From Hyphomicrobiales bacterium (GTDB lineage: Bacteria; Pseudomonadota; Alphaproteobacteria; Rhizobiales; Rhizobiaceae), in NCBI GenBank assembly GCA_900466605.1, contig UBMU01000021.1, positions 62,001 to 126,000 on the forward strand: DNA of 64,000 nt, written 5' to 3'. The position numbers and the translations under genes are program-made. Position 1 is the first letter of the stretch. Every line of letters begins with the position of its first letter. The notes under the pieces are model-generated. The model had not been told where the DNA came from, ran no database searches, and saw only the letters and a program-made list of their open reading frames with translations. This document shows, in pieces, positions 44,439 through 52,873 of the stretch.

Positions 44439-44948
44439 TACAACTATAGCGTTCGTTACTTCCCGTCAGGATAACTGCCCGGCACACGTACAATGCGCCA
44501 ACCGAGCATTCGGGAAAGGTCTCAGATTAGAAATCGGCCGGCAGCTTCAGCGCCCTTGTCATATCAGAGGCAAATCGTGACCTTGGCTATCTCAGGTCCT
44601 GTCGCTCCCCATTCCAACATTGACGTAAGCAGACTGTCCTACGCCACCCTCTGAAAGCCTATCAAAAGGTCATCAGTTCGCTGCGGATTTAGGTCGAATT
44701 GGCCACATTGCCAGATGGAAGTCCCCTCGCGACGGCACTGTTGCCATCGCCCATTGACAGCGCAGACGGCCATCAAAGGAGCGATCATCTTCTTCTCACG
44801 GGCATCGAAGAAAACACCCGTCCATTCAAGATGCTAAATAACATGGTTCGAAGATACTGATTTCTTGTGTTGATTAGAATTCCCTCATGGTGATACGCTT
44901 GCGTGATTCCCCGCCTTGAAAGGCTCATTTAGGACAAAGGGAGGCAAC
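44439..44948. other. Unassigned gap
   Basis: About 510 bases without a supported gene, repeat or hairpin. Its base composition is closer to the small-ORF array than to the GC-rich operons on either side. Confidence 0.4.
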
Positions 44949-45290
44949 TTGCGACACGTCGCCATCAACGAGGACGGACCTGGGACCGTCGCCATCGCCA
45001 ATGTAGCCGAACTCACCACGGGAAATGATGATCGGGAACAGGACATTGTGAGTCGCGTCGCTTTCTCATCCGACAAGCGGCATATTGGCGACTTTTCCTT
45101 TATAAAGAACGCGTTGAAAACCCTCTGCCGTGAGCATGGCCTGGAGCGAGACAGAAGAGCGACAGTGGAGATTGCAGCGCTGCTGTTGGCGCTCGTAAAG
45201 GAAGGCGTGCTTGACGAAGAGCAGCTAAAGGAGTCCGCCCGCGAACGATGGGAGGATGCATCGACGATCTCTCCTAGCTCACGATCATAG
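44949..45290 (+). CDS. Small hypothetical protein
   Basis: About 113 residues from TTG 44949, which follows AAAGGGAGG. The longer TTG start at 44916 has no such site. The sequence is RHVAINEDGPGTVAIANVAE, SRVAFSSDKRHIGDFSF, then a helical segment (TVEIAALLLALVKEGVLDEE). It is soluble, with no signal peptide or known domain. The codon pattern and strong ribosome site argue for a real gene. It stands alone. Confidence 0.5.
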   Translation: MRHVAINEDGPGTVAIANVAELTTGNDDREQDIVSRVAFSSDKRHIGDFSFIKNALKTLCREHGLERDRRATVEIAALLLALVKEGVLDEEQLKESARERWEDASTISPSSRS

Positions 45291-45429
45291 TGAGAATTGC
45301 AACGTGGAGTAGTTTTCCCACGCTTGCGGGCGTGCGGAGACATTGAGCGGCCGCTGTAAGGACCACAAGCCCAGTTTCGTATTGGCTCCCGTTAACCAGA
45401 GCACGAGTGCAGTGGCGGGCGAAGAGTTC

Positions 45430-46161
45430 TTAACCCCTTAGGCGTGCTTTTAGTCTGCTGTTAGCGTGAGGATCGAAATAGTGATAGAGAGCTGTCGCGC
45501 GTACAGTGTTGGGATCGCACGGTTCATTTGCATGTATGCTTCGATATCCCCAAAACAGGTAGAGGCTCCCCGGGACCATTTTGATCCTCGTGAATGATCC
45601 CGGATTACTCTCTGCACGGCCCTTTAGCGACTTCTGTCTCATCTTGTCCAAAAAGAACTTGTCGACGAGATTTCCAGCATAGGTTTCACGAACCGGTCGC
45701 GTATTCGGAACCAAGTATAGGTCACCAGGCCTTCCGTCCTTGGGAATAACGACCGGGATTAAGGCCGTTACGAGGTAGGAGTCGTAGTGGAAATTAAATG
45801 AATGCTCATTCATCCCTTTCCCGGTGAGGCATCTCAGTAATTGATAGAATTCAACCGGAGGAGCGGGCTTATTTCTGCTTTTTACGTATAGGCGCGCAAA
45901 TATCGACTGGAAGCTGGTAGCTTGAGCCAGTTCATCGAGTCCAGATCCTTTGACAGCTTCACCTCCTCGAAAGGCGACATATTCATTCTCGGAATCGCGG
46001 ACTGCTGATGCGACAAACTCCTGCATCTTGATCAAGCTCGCAGCGTCTACAAAATCAGGGATGCAGCAGTAGCCATCACTTTCCATAGCGGCGAAAATTG
46101 ATTGCAGGTAGTCGTCGGAAATGTCGAGGGTCTTGGCATCAAGCGCATTTGCGGTATCCAT
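45430..46161 (-). CDS. 2OG-Fe(II) oxygenase-like protein (PhyH type)
   Basis: A 243-residue protein with the facial triad of non-haem iron oxygenases: His125-x-Asp127 in FHYDSY and distal His210 in YRSIHANEP. Arg221 in TVRATALYHYF could bind 2-oxoglutarate. The order and spacing resemble phytanoyl-CoA-dioxygenase-type hydroxylases. ATG 46161 follows GGAGG. It stands alone in gene-poor DNA with no biosynthetic partners next to it, so the substrate is unknown. Its lower GC content suggests acquisition. Confidence 0.7.
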   Translation of the reverse strand: MDTANALDAKTLDISDDYLQSIFAAMESDGYCCIPDFVDAASLIKMQEFVASAVRDSENEYVAFRGGEAVKGSGLDELAQATSFQSIFARLYVKSRNKPAPPVEFYQLLRCLTGKGMNEHSFNFHYDSYLVTALIPVVIPKDGRPGDLYLVPNTRPVRETYAGNLVDKFFLDKMRQKSLKGRAESNPGSFTRIKMVPGSLYLFWGYRSIHANEPCDPNTVRATALYHYFDPHANSRLKARLRG

Positions 46162-46879
46162 GAAGGACCTCCAGCGTTTGGAGCGAACAGCACATCACCT
46201 AAATGCTGGTGAGTATTGTCGAGACCTAGCAATGATGCAATGCACAATGCTGAACCGGTCGGTGATTATTTCCGCCTCGCTTCTCGACCTGCCGCCGCCG
46301 ATTATTTGGATTGCACTGGATAGCGGTCGATAGCGGACGGGTTCAAAGCTCCAAGACGGTGCCTCGGTCCTCGCGGCATACGTCTGGTCGCGGTTGGCAC
46401 CTCCGATGCTAGCCGTATCAAACCGGAGTTCCCGCAATCCAGCTTCCTAGTGCTGCGCCTCAACCCACCCAGCAGATGTTCGCCTTCGTGCTACGCTCGC
46501 GAAAGGACAGATAGGATCGGCCGCGCGGTCGTCATCACAGGCCAAGCCGTCAGTCGGCGTAAGCGCTGTTTTCCTAGCGCATTGACCAAAACCGTTCGCC
46601 CGTGCCGGACGCTTCGATTGTGATAGAGTGTGCCAAAGGCGGTCTTCGTCACACTCGTGGCACGCGACCGATATTGGGCCGACTGCCAACCATCCGCTGC
46701 TAGGAAATGCAACACAACAAGCGGACACAGGACGCCCAATGCCAAGGTCTGAGTAAGCCCATTTGCGGACGAGCGTCTGGTCCGATTGAACTGTAACCGA
46801 CACCCCGAGCGGCTGTTTGCGCCTATTTCCCGCCCAATGACGTGGTACACGCTTGACGAATGGCGGAGATGCGACGTTT
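46162..46879. other. Unassigned gap before the peroxiredoxin gene
   Basis: About 720 bases. Long minus frames run through it (one reads MRELRFDTASIGGANRDQTY at 46437, another continues past the peroxiredoxin stop), but none has recognisable motifs. The frame antisense to the peroxiredoxin is a shadow. Probably decayed DNA. Confidence 0.35.
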
Positions 46880-47560
46880 TCAGTGTCGGAGGCTGCTGGC
46901 AGCGGCGAGCATTTCCGCCGCGTTTGGAAAAATGCCGAGGCCGTCAGGCCCGTCGCGCGCTTCGATTTGCACCCAGCGAACGATGCCGTTGGCGTCAATG
47001 AGGAAGTGCCCGACAAGTTGTGTGGGGTGGCTTGCGAAGATAGCATGATCAACTTCAGTAAGCTCGAAGCCGTCTTGGGCGTTGAGTAAGGCATTGGCCG
47101 CCATCGGATGCAGCGCTTCGGGGAATTCGCCCGTCGGGTTAATGCGAGCGGCCTCGAATTGCTCCATACTTGCCCGATAGGGCCATACTGGCGTCTCGCG
47201 GCTGTCCTCGGGCAGGAAGTTGCCGTGCGGCACGCCGAAGGCCTGGTGCGTCGAGCAATCCTGGTCACATAGGAGCACGACCGGCGTCGGCCGGTGCCCG
47301 AAGTAAATGCGGGCGCGCTCCACCGGCGTGTTGATCACGGCCACAGTCTCCACCCCTGCGGCGCGCAGGGCTGGCTGCAGGCCACCGAGCTGTCCCACCT
47401 GACGCCGGCAGAACGGACAGTGCAACCCGCGAAGGAAGGCGATCAGAAACGAGTGACCGTGAAGGCTGGCGAGAGAAACCGTTCCGTTTTGATTTGCCGA
47501 CGGAAGTGCAAAGGAGGGCGCGTATTCCCCTGGTTGCAGCGGGCGTATCTGGTCTCCCAT
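46880..47560 (-). CDS. Peroxiredoxin-like AhpC/TSA family protein
   Basis: A 226-residue thioredoxin-fold protein. PLQPGEYAPSFALPSANQNG opens the redoxin domain. LRGLHCPFCRRQVGQL carries the peroxidatic-position Cys48 with a second Cys51, a CxxC-like arrangement found in the AhpC/TSA-like group rather than in typical 2-Cys enzymes. VGHFLIDANGIVRWVQIEA is the usual C-terminal strand. It probably reduces peroxides or works in thiol exchange in the cytoplasm, as no signal peptide is seen. AAGGA precedes the ATG. Confidence 0.82.
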   Translation of the reverse strand: MGDQIRPLQPGEYAPSFALPSANQNGTVSLASLHGHSFLIAFLRGLHCPFCRRQVGQLGGLQPALRAAGVETVAVINTPVERARIYFGHRPTPVVLLCDQDCSTHQAFGVPHGNFLPEDSRETPVWPYRASMEQFEAARINPTGEFPEALHPMAANALLNAQDGFELTEVDHAIFASHPTQLVGHFLIDANGIVRWVQIEARDGPDGLGIFPNAAEMLAAASSLRH

Positions 47561-47836
47561 GGCATCTGTCCTTTCCTAGCAGTTCAGGTGAATGCTGTGC
47601 TTGATCCACGTCACCTATCACCGCCACGGCACCCCTCGCTATGATTATAGTGCAAATCGGTTTGCGGGAGCGAACCTTCGGAAGTCCTGCGACGGCGACA
47701 CTTCCCAAATTGGCGCAACATCACCAAGACGATGGTCGGCGCCGAGCCGTCATCGGACCGTGGCGCCGTTGTTCTCATGGTCTTTTGTTTCCGCTGTGAA
47801 TGCAACCCGGATGCGGTCAGCAAGCTGACTTATTTC

Positions 47837-48031
47837 ATGCTCAACCTGCAGCCGAAGTCGGATGTTGACATTCACAAGCGCGATGTGCCTGCGAGCGCCC
47901 AATTCATCAACGAGAAACTCGGATTTGACGTCGATTTCCTCGACGGTACGCCGCCGTTTTACGGCGCGGTGTCGCGCGGCGTGCGCAGCATCGACAAAGG
48001 CTCAGCAGTGCCGAGCGAGCGAAATGGATAG
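47837..48031 (+). pseudogene. Truncated VOC/glyoxalase family gene
   Basis: The first 50 or so codons are a recognisable start of a vicinal-oxygen-chelate protein: KRDVPASAQFINEKLGFDVD then FLDGTPPFYGAVSRG. Members such as bleomycin-resistance-like proteins show RDVxxSxxFYxxxLGFxVDFLxGxPPFYGxVSRDG. After about 47985 the expected RLHL strand is lost and the frame ends early. It is a 5' fragment joined to ABC-ATPase debris. Confidence 0.6.
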
Positions 48032-48128
48032 CCTACTCCCGCAGGCGCATGGCGGCGAGCGTCAGATCGCTTTGATCGCTCGGGCGCTGGCGCAGGCACC
48101 CAAGGTCCTGGCAAAGGACGAACCGACA
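48024..48128 (+). pseudogene. ABC ATPase fragment (signature to Walker B)
   Basis: The frame reads HGGERQIALIARALAQAPKV then LAKDEPTTH. This matches the signature-to-Walker-B segment of iron-siderophore-type ATPases (LSGGERQLxLIARALAQxPKxLxxDEPTxxLD). Walker A and the H-loop are missing. Homology ends at about 48128, two bases before the first operator of the catabolic island. Confidence 0.6.
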
Positions 48129-48130
48129 AC

Positions 48131-48150
48131 CCATAGCTGGGGACCTATGG
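48131..48150. promoter_or_regulatory. Operator 1, CATAG-N8-CTATG
   Basis: CCATAG-ctggggac-CTATGG, a perfect dyad with 6-bp arms, ends 84 bases upstream of the amidase start. The same dyad lies upstream of three other units in the island (55868, 57162, 63564). It is proposed as the binding site of the LysR protein encoded at 57358. Confidence 0.7.
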
Positions 48151-48233
48151 CTGTATCTTGGGATCCTATTAGACAAAAAATGCGCAAAAATTCAGTCTCG
48201 TGCCTAGAATTTAGTCTCTGAAGGATAGCGAGC

Positions 48234-49616
48234 ATGACATTTGACGCGCAAAAACCGCTGTGGCTGTACACGGCAAGCGAACTCGGCAAGGCCTATCGCC
48301 AAGTACAGCTCAAGCCCAGCCAGGTGATCGAAGCGGTCCTGGAGCGCGCGGCGCAGGTCGATCCTGTTCTCAATCTCTTTGCCGTTCTCGATGCCGAGGG
48401 AGCCCGCAAGGCCGCAGCAGAAAGCGATGCCCGGTTTGCAGCAAAGACGCCGCTCGGCGATTTCGACGGTGTGCCTATCACCATCAAGGACAACATCCCG
48501 GTCAAGGGCCTGCAGCTCGCCTGGGGCAGCAACCTCTACAAGGGCCAGATCGCCGAAAGCGACGAGACGCCGGTCGAGCGGCTGCGCTCCCAGGGCGCCG
48601 TCATCCTCGGCAAGACCAACGTCTCAGAATTCACGCTGGGCCGTGGCAATGTCAACACGCTCGCCTTCGGCGTCACGCGCAACCCCTACGATCCGGCACT
48701 GACCTCCGGTGCTTCGACCGGTGGCGGAGCGGCCGCGACGGCGTCCGGCATCGGCACCGTGGCAATCGGCACCGATGGCGGCGGCTCCATCCGTCGCCCG
48801 GCTTCCTACAACAATCTCGTCGGCTTAAAGCCCTCCACCGGGCGCGTCGCGCGCGTCAACGGCTTGCCGCCGATCCTCGGCGACTTCGAGATCATCGGCC
48901 CCCTCGCCCGCACCGTGGACGATCTCGCGCTGGCGCTGTCGGCAATCGAGGGCCCCGATTCCCACGACCGCGCCTCCTACGGCTTTGCCAAGGGCGGGAT
49001 CGAGCCCGTTCGCCGCGGCCAGAAGGTGCTATTCGTGCGCGACGTCGCCGGCATGACGGTGGAAGAGCCGATTGCAGCCTCGGTTGCCGAGGCCGCCGAA
49101 AACCTCAAGGCTCTCGGCTTCATCGTCGAAGAGGGCCCGGCCCCCTTCGATGCCGGCTTGTTCGAAAAACATTGGCCGGTCATGGGCGCAACCGGGCTTG
49201 CCTGGCTGCTGAAGGATACAAACTGGGAAGGCAAGGTTGGAACGCCCTATCCACCGATGATCGAGAAGGGCCGCTCACTGACGGCGGTGGAATTCTTCGA
49301 CGCGCTGATGGCTTACCGCGCGATCTACGAGCAGTTTTCCCGCGCCTTCGATACCTATGACCTCGTCCTCACGCCGGCTGCCGGCGCGATGCCGTGGAAG
49401 GCCGAAGATTTTGCGCCGCCCTATCACCGGGCCTTCACCGGTTTCGTCAATGCAGCGGGCCTACCGGCGATTTCCATTCCCACGAACCCTTCCGCGAGCG
49501 GCATGCCGATCGGTTTCCAGCTCATCGCTCCCTTTGGGGCAGACTGGTCGCTGGTCTCCATCGCAAAACTCTACGAGGAGACCCATCCGTGGATTCAGAA
49601 CACCCCCGCGGTCTGA
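48234..49616 (+). CDS. Amidase signature family hydrolase
   Basis: A 460-residue amidase that hydrolyses a C-N amide bond. The Ser-cisSer-Lys triad is present: Lys85 in VPITIKDNIPV, Ser161 in SGASTGGGAAA and Ser185 in TDGGGSIRRPAS. The length is normal, and the C-terminus (AAGLPAISIPTNPSASGMPI) is complete. GAAGGA precedes the ATG. It heads a three-gene plus-strand unit with a cyclic amidohydrolase and a DapA-like lyase, and carries operator 1 upstream. It probably deaminates or decarbamoylates the ring-opened product. Confidence 0.92.
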   Translation: MTFDAQKPLWLYTASELGKAYRQVQLKPSQVIEAVLERAAQVDPVLNLFAVLDAEGARKAAAESDARFAAKTPLGDFDGVPITIKDNIPVKGLQLAWGSNLYKGQIAESDETPVERLRSQGAVILGKTNVSEFTLGRGNVNTLAFGVTRNPYDPALTSGASTGGGAAATASGIGTVAIGTDGGGSIRRPASYNNLVGLKPSTGRVARVNGLPPILGDFEIIGPLARTVDDLALALSAIEGPDSHDRASYGFAKGGIEPVRRGQKVLFVRDVAGMTVEEPIAASVAEAAENLKALGFIVEEGPAPFDAGLFEKHWPVMGATGLAWLLKDTNWEGKVGTPYPPMIEKGRSLTAVEFFDALMAYRAIYEQFSRAFDTYDLVLTPAAGAMPWKAEDFAPPYHRAFTGFVNAAGLPAISIPTNPSASGMPIGFQLIAPFGADWSLVSIAKLYEETHPWIQNTPAV

Positions 49617-49638
49617 CAATGCGTGGAAGGAGATCAAC

Positions 49639-51003
49639 ATGGACTCTGTGATCAAGGGCCAAATCGTCACGCCAGACGGCATTCTCGAAAACGGGTGGGT
49701 CGCCGTCCACGACCAAAAGATTGCAGCTCTCGGCACCGGCCCGGCCCCCCATTGCGAGGCGACGACGGACTATGGCGACCGTCTGGTGCTGCCTGGTATT
49801 ATCGACGGCCAGACCCACGCGACGAACAGCGCCGGCCTGTCCGGTTTCGTGCCGGCCACCGCCTCGGCACTGGCCGGCGGGGTGACTACCATCGTCGACA
49901 TGCCCTACGACACGCCGCTGCCGCTCGATAGACCGGAGCGGCTAAACGCGAAGATTGCGGCGATTGCGGCGCACGCCCATTGCGATGTCGCCCTTTATGG
50001 AACCGTGACGGCGGAAAGCGGCCTCGATCATGTGGAAAGCCTGATCGAGGGCGGCATCTGCGCCTTCAAGATATCTTCCTTCGAGAGCAGCCCGGTACGC
50101 TTCCCCCGCATTGATGAGGCGCTGACGCTCGATCTTCTGGAAAAGCTCGCAGGCCGCGACCTACCGCTCGGACTGCACAATGAGGATCAGGAAATCGTGC
50201 GCGCCCGCACCGCAAAGTCGCAGGCCACGGGGCGAGATGGCATCGGCGCCCATTCCGACAGCCGGCCGCTTGCGGCCGAACTGGCCGCCACCGGCCAGTT
50301 CCTAGCGATCGGCCAGGCGACCGGCGCCCATGCCCATATCGTCCATATCTCGCATGAAGAGGGCTTTGCCCAGGTCGGTGCCTTTGCCGGTATCGGTGCT
50401 GCCGTCACCGGCGAGCTGTGCGTCCATTATCTCTGCTTCGATCCCGAGCGCGACGGGACTGCCCTCGGCGCGCGGATGAAAGTCAATCCGCCGATCCGGC
50501 CAAATGCGATAGACGGCCTCTGGCGGGCGCTGGAGCGCGGCGAGATCGCCTTCGTTTCCTCCGACCATGCCAGCTGGCCGATAGACAACAAGCTTGGCGT
50601 CTCGATCTATGCAGCCGGAGCAGGCATTCCGGGCCTCGAAACGCTCGTGCCTGCCTTCTTTACGGCGGCACAGGCGCGCGGGCAGGATGCGGTACGGCTG
50701 ACGGCGGAATATCTTGCGGCGCGGCCTGCCCGTTTCTTCGGTCTTTCCGAACGCAAGGGCATGCTTGCCGTGGGGCTCGATGCGGATCTCTGCATCCTCG
50801 AACAGGGCGATTTCACCTGGGACGCCGCGCAGGCCCATGACGGCCTGAACTGGAGCCCCTTCGACGGCCGCCGGTTCGGTGTCAGGATCTCGGCGACATG
50901 GCTGCGTGGACAGCCGGCCTGGAACGGTTCCGAAATCCTGCTTGCGCAGGGCAATGGCCAATACCTGCGCAGACAGGGCCGGGGTTGGTTCCCAACACAT
51001 TGA
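49639..51003 (+). CDS. Dihydroorotase/allantoinase-type cyclic amidohydrolase
   Basis: A 454-residue amidohydrolase that would open a cyclic amide or ureide ring. ATG 49639 follows GGAAGGAG, and upstream codons overlap the amidase. The metal site is largely visible: carboxylated Lys144 in AFKISSFES, His180 in GLHNED, His236 in HIVHISHEE and Asp309 in SSDHASW. The first metal motif, HxH in most members, reads GQTH (Gln58, His60), so one ligand is replaced, as I recall for a subset of dihydroorotase-like proteins. The N-terminal and C-terminal beta-sandwich parts are intact. Allantoin, hydantoin or lactam-like substrates are possible. Confidence 0.85.
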   Translation: MDSVIKGQIVTPDGILENGWVAVHDQKIAALGTGPAPHCEATTDYGDRLVLPGIIDGQTHATNSAGLSGFVPATASALAGGVTTIVDMPYDTPLPLDRPERLNAKIAAIAAHAHCDVALYGTVTAESGLDHVESLIEGGICAFKISSFESSPVRFPRIDEALTLDLLEKLAGRDLPLGLHNEDQEIVRARTAKSQATGRDGIGAHSDSRPLAAELAATGQFLAIGQATGAHAHIVHISHEEGFAQVGAFAGIGAAVTGELCVHYLCFDPERDGTALGARMKVNPPIRPNAIDGLWRALERGEIAFVSSDHASWPIDNKLGVSIYAAGAGIPGLETLVPAFFTAAQARGQDAVRLTAEYLAARPARFFGLSERKGMLAVGLDADLCILEQGDFTWDAAQAHDGLNWSPFDGRRFGVRISATWLRGQPAWNGSEILLAQGNGQYLRRQGRGWFPTH

Positions 51004-51016
51004 AAGGTTACGTCTC

Positions 51017-51943
51017 ATGGCGCAAATCACGGCCGCTTCGCGCGGCGTCTACGTCATCGCGGTCACGCCGTTTCTCGAAAGTGGCGCGATCGATATTGAA
51101 AGCCTCGACCGGGTGACGGATTTCTACATCGAATCCGGCGCAACCGGCATCACCATCCTCGGCATGATGGGCGAAGCACCGAAGCTGACCCAATCCGAGG
51201 CGCGAGAGGTGGCGCAGCGCGTCATCTTGCGGGCGGGCGATGTTCCCGTCGTCGTCGGCGTCAGCGCGCCGGGCCTTGCCGCCATCGGCGAGCTTGGCCG
51301 CACGGTGATGGACATGGGCGCGGCCGGCGTGATGGTCGCGCCGCCAATGAGCCTGCGCACCGACCAGCAGATCCTCGGTTACTATCAGCAATGCGCCCAG
51401 ACACTCGGGGCGGATGTGCCGATCTGCCTGCAGGATTTTCCGCTGGCTACGACCGTGCAGATCAGCAACGATCTTCTCGGCCGCATCATCGACGAGGTGC
51501 CGGAAGTGGTCATGCTGAAGCATGAGGACTGGCCGGGTCTCGACAAGATTTCGGCCCTGCGTGCCGCCGAGGTCAAGGGGCGCCGACGGATATCAATTCT
51601 TTGCGGCAATGGCGGCGTCTTCCTGCCGGAGGAAATGGCCCGTGGCGCCGATGGCGCGATGACCGGCTTCGGCTATCCGGAAATGCTGGTGGCGGTCTGC
51701 GAGGATGTGGCCAAAGGCGACATGGATCATGCGCAGGATGTGTTTGACGCGCATTTGCCGCTGGTGCGTTACGAGCAGCAGCCCGGCATCGGCCTTGCCG
51801 TGCGCAAATATGTGCTGGCTCGACGCGGTGCGATTGCGTCCGCCACCATCCGCAGGCCCGGTGCGCCGCTGAATGCGACTGCCATCGCCGAGGTCGAACG
51901 CCTGATCGCTCGACAAGAAGCGCGCCTTTCTGCTCTCGGCTGA
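51017..51943 (+). CDS. DapA-family (dihydrodipicolinate-synthase-like) lyase
   Basis: A 308-residue TIM-barrel protein of the class I aldolase DHDPS/N-acetylneuraminate-lyase family. The Schiff-base Lys is Lys168 in VVMLKHEDWPG. Other hallmark residues are altered: the GTTGE motif reads GMMGEAPKL and the YNxP motif reads QDFP (Gln139 in place of Tyr). It is therefore not a lysine-biosynthesis enzyme. It may cleave or build a keto-acid intermediate of the island's substrate. It starts 13 bases after the amidohydrolase, and a strong bidirectional terminator follows. Confidence 0.88.
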   Translation: MAQITAASRGVYVIAVTPFLESGAIDIESLDRVTDFYIESGATGITILGMMGEAPKLTQSEAREVAQRVILRAGDVPVVVGVSAPGLAAIGELGRTVMDMGAAGVMVAPPMSLRTDQQILGYYQQCAQTLGADVPICLQDFPLATTVQISNDLLGRIIDEVPEVVMLKHEDWPGLDKISALRAAEVKGRRRISILCGNGGVFLPEEMARGADGAMTGFGYPEMLVAVCEDVAKGDMDHAQDVFDAHLPLVRYEQQPGIGLAVRKYVLARRGAIASATIRRPGAPLNATAIAEVERLIARQEARLSALG

Positions 51944-51955
51944 TTCAAGGTCTTA

Positions 51956-51995
51956 CATGCAAAGGCGGGCGTCGAAAGACGCCCGCCTTTGCATG
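51956..51995. terminator. Perfect 18-bp bidirectional terminator
   Basis: CATGCAAAGGCGGGCGTC (51956-51973), a GAAA loop, and its exact complement (51978-51995) form a fully paired stem. The A and T runs flanking the GC-rich part serve both strands. It separates the plus-strand catabolic genes from the convergent ABC operon. Confidence 0.8.
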
Positions 51996-52072
51996 TGGCC
52001 AAACCACGCGGCCCTAAGAAAGCAGGTCGGTGTTTTGCAACCCTGGCCTGCGTTTTTCGAAAGAGTTTCGTC

Positions 52073-52873
52073 TCAGTGACTCAGGAAATTGCGGATGCGC
52101 TGCGGCGCCTGATCGGAGAAGAGCACGCCCGGCGCAGTATCCTCGATGATGCGGCCGTTTTCCATGAAGACGACGCGATCGGCGACGTTGCGGGCAAAAC
52201 CCATCTCATGGGTCACCACCACCATCGTCATGCCCTCGCGGGCAAGCTCGCGCATGACTTCGAGGACTTCGCGGGCAAGTTCGGGATCGAGCGCTGACGT
52301 CGCTTCATCGAAAAGCATAACCTTCGGCTGCATGGCGAGCGCGCGGGCGATGGCGATACGCTGCTGCTGGCCGCCGGAAAGCTCGTGTGGCCGAGCCGAG
52401 AGTTTGTTGCCGAGCCCGACGCGGCTGATCAGCGCCACTGCCCGGTCATGCGCCTCCTCTTTAGAGGCGACGCCGCAGGCGACCGGCGCATACATGACAT
52501 TCTGCAACACCGTCATATTGCGGAATAGATTGAACTGCTGGAACACCATGCCCGTTTCCAGCCGGTGCAGCCGTAGCACGCCCTCTGACGCCGTTTGCAG
52601 CTTACCGCCCTTGTCGACCTGCCCGACGAGCTTGCCGCCGACCCAGACCTCGCCGGCCGTCGGGCGCGCCAGGTAGTTGATGCAGCGCAACAACGTCGTC
52701 TTGCCTGAACCGGAGGGGCCTATGATGGTGACGGTCTCGCCCTTGCGGATCGTCAGATCGACATCGTGCAGCACCGTGAGGGGACCGTATTCCAACCGGA
52801 TACTGCGTAACTCGACGATGTTTTCCGGGTCCGGGCGTTCTGGCCAGCGCCGGCCTTGCTTGGCAATATTCAT
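52073..52873 (-). CDS. Polar amino-acid-type ABC ATPase (GlnQ/HisP-like)
   Basis: A 266-residue ATPase. Walker A is GPSGSGKTT, the Q-loop region GMVFQQFNLFRNMTVLQNV, signature LSGGQQQR, Walker B VMLFDEATSALDPE and H-loop VVVTHEMGFARNVADRV. The Walker B reads DEATSALD, common in this family. It is the last gene of the minus-strand run and overlaps the permease by 4 bases (ATGA). The N-terminal 15 residues before IVELRSIRLEYG are extra. Confidence 0.93.
   Translation of the reverse strand: MNIAKQGRRWPERPDPENIVELRSIRLEYGPLTVLHDVDLTIRKGETVTIIGPSGSGKTTLLRCINYLARPTAGEVWVGGKLVGQVDKGGKLQTASEGVLRLHRLETGMVFQQFNLFRNMTVLQNVMYAPVACGVASKEEAHDRAVALISRVGLGNKLSARPHELSGGQQQRIAIARALAMQPKVMLFDEATSALDPELAREVLEVMRELAREGMTMVVVTHEMGFARNVADRVVFMENGRIIEDTAPGVLFSDQAPQRIRNFLSH

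Noticed and set aside
46447..47268. Long minus-strand frame overlapping the peroxiredoxin gene
   Set aside because: It is Arg/Ser/Pro-rich with no motifs and lies in another frame of the clear redoxin gene, so it is a shadow.
48260..49360. 366-codon plus frame inside the amidase gene
   Set aside because: Arg/Gly/Ala-rich translation typical of a GC-rich shadow frame. The amidase frame has all catalytic motifs.
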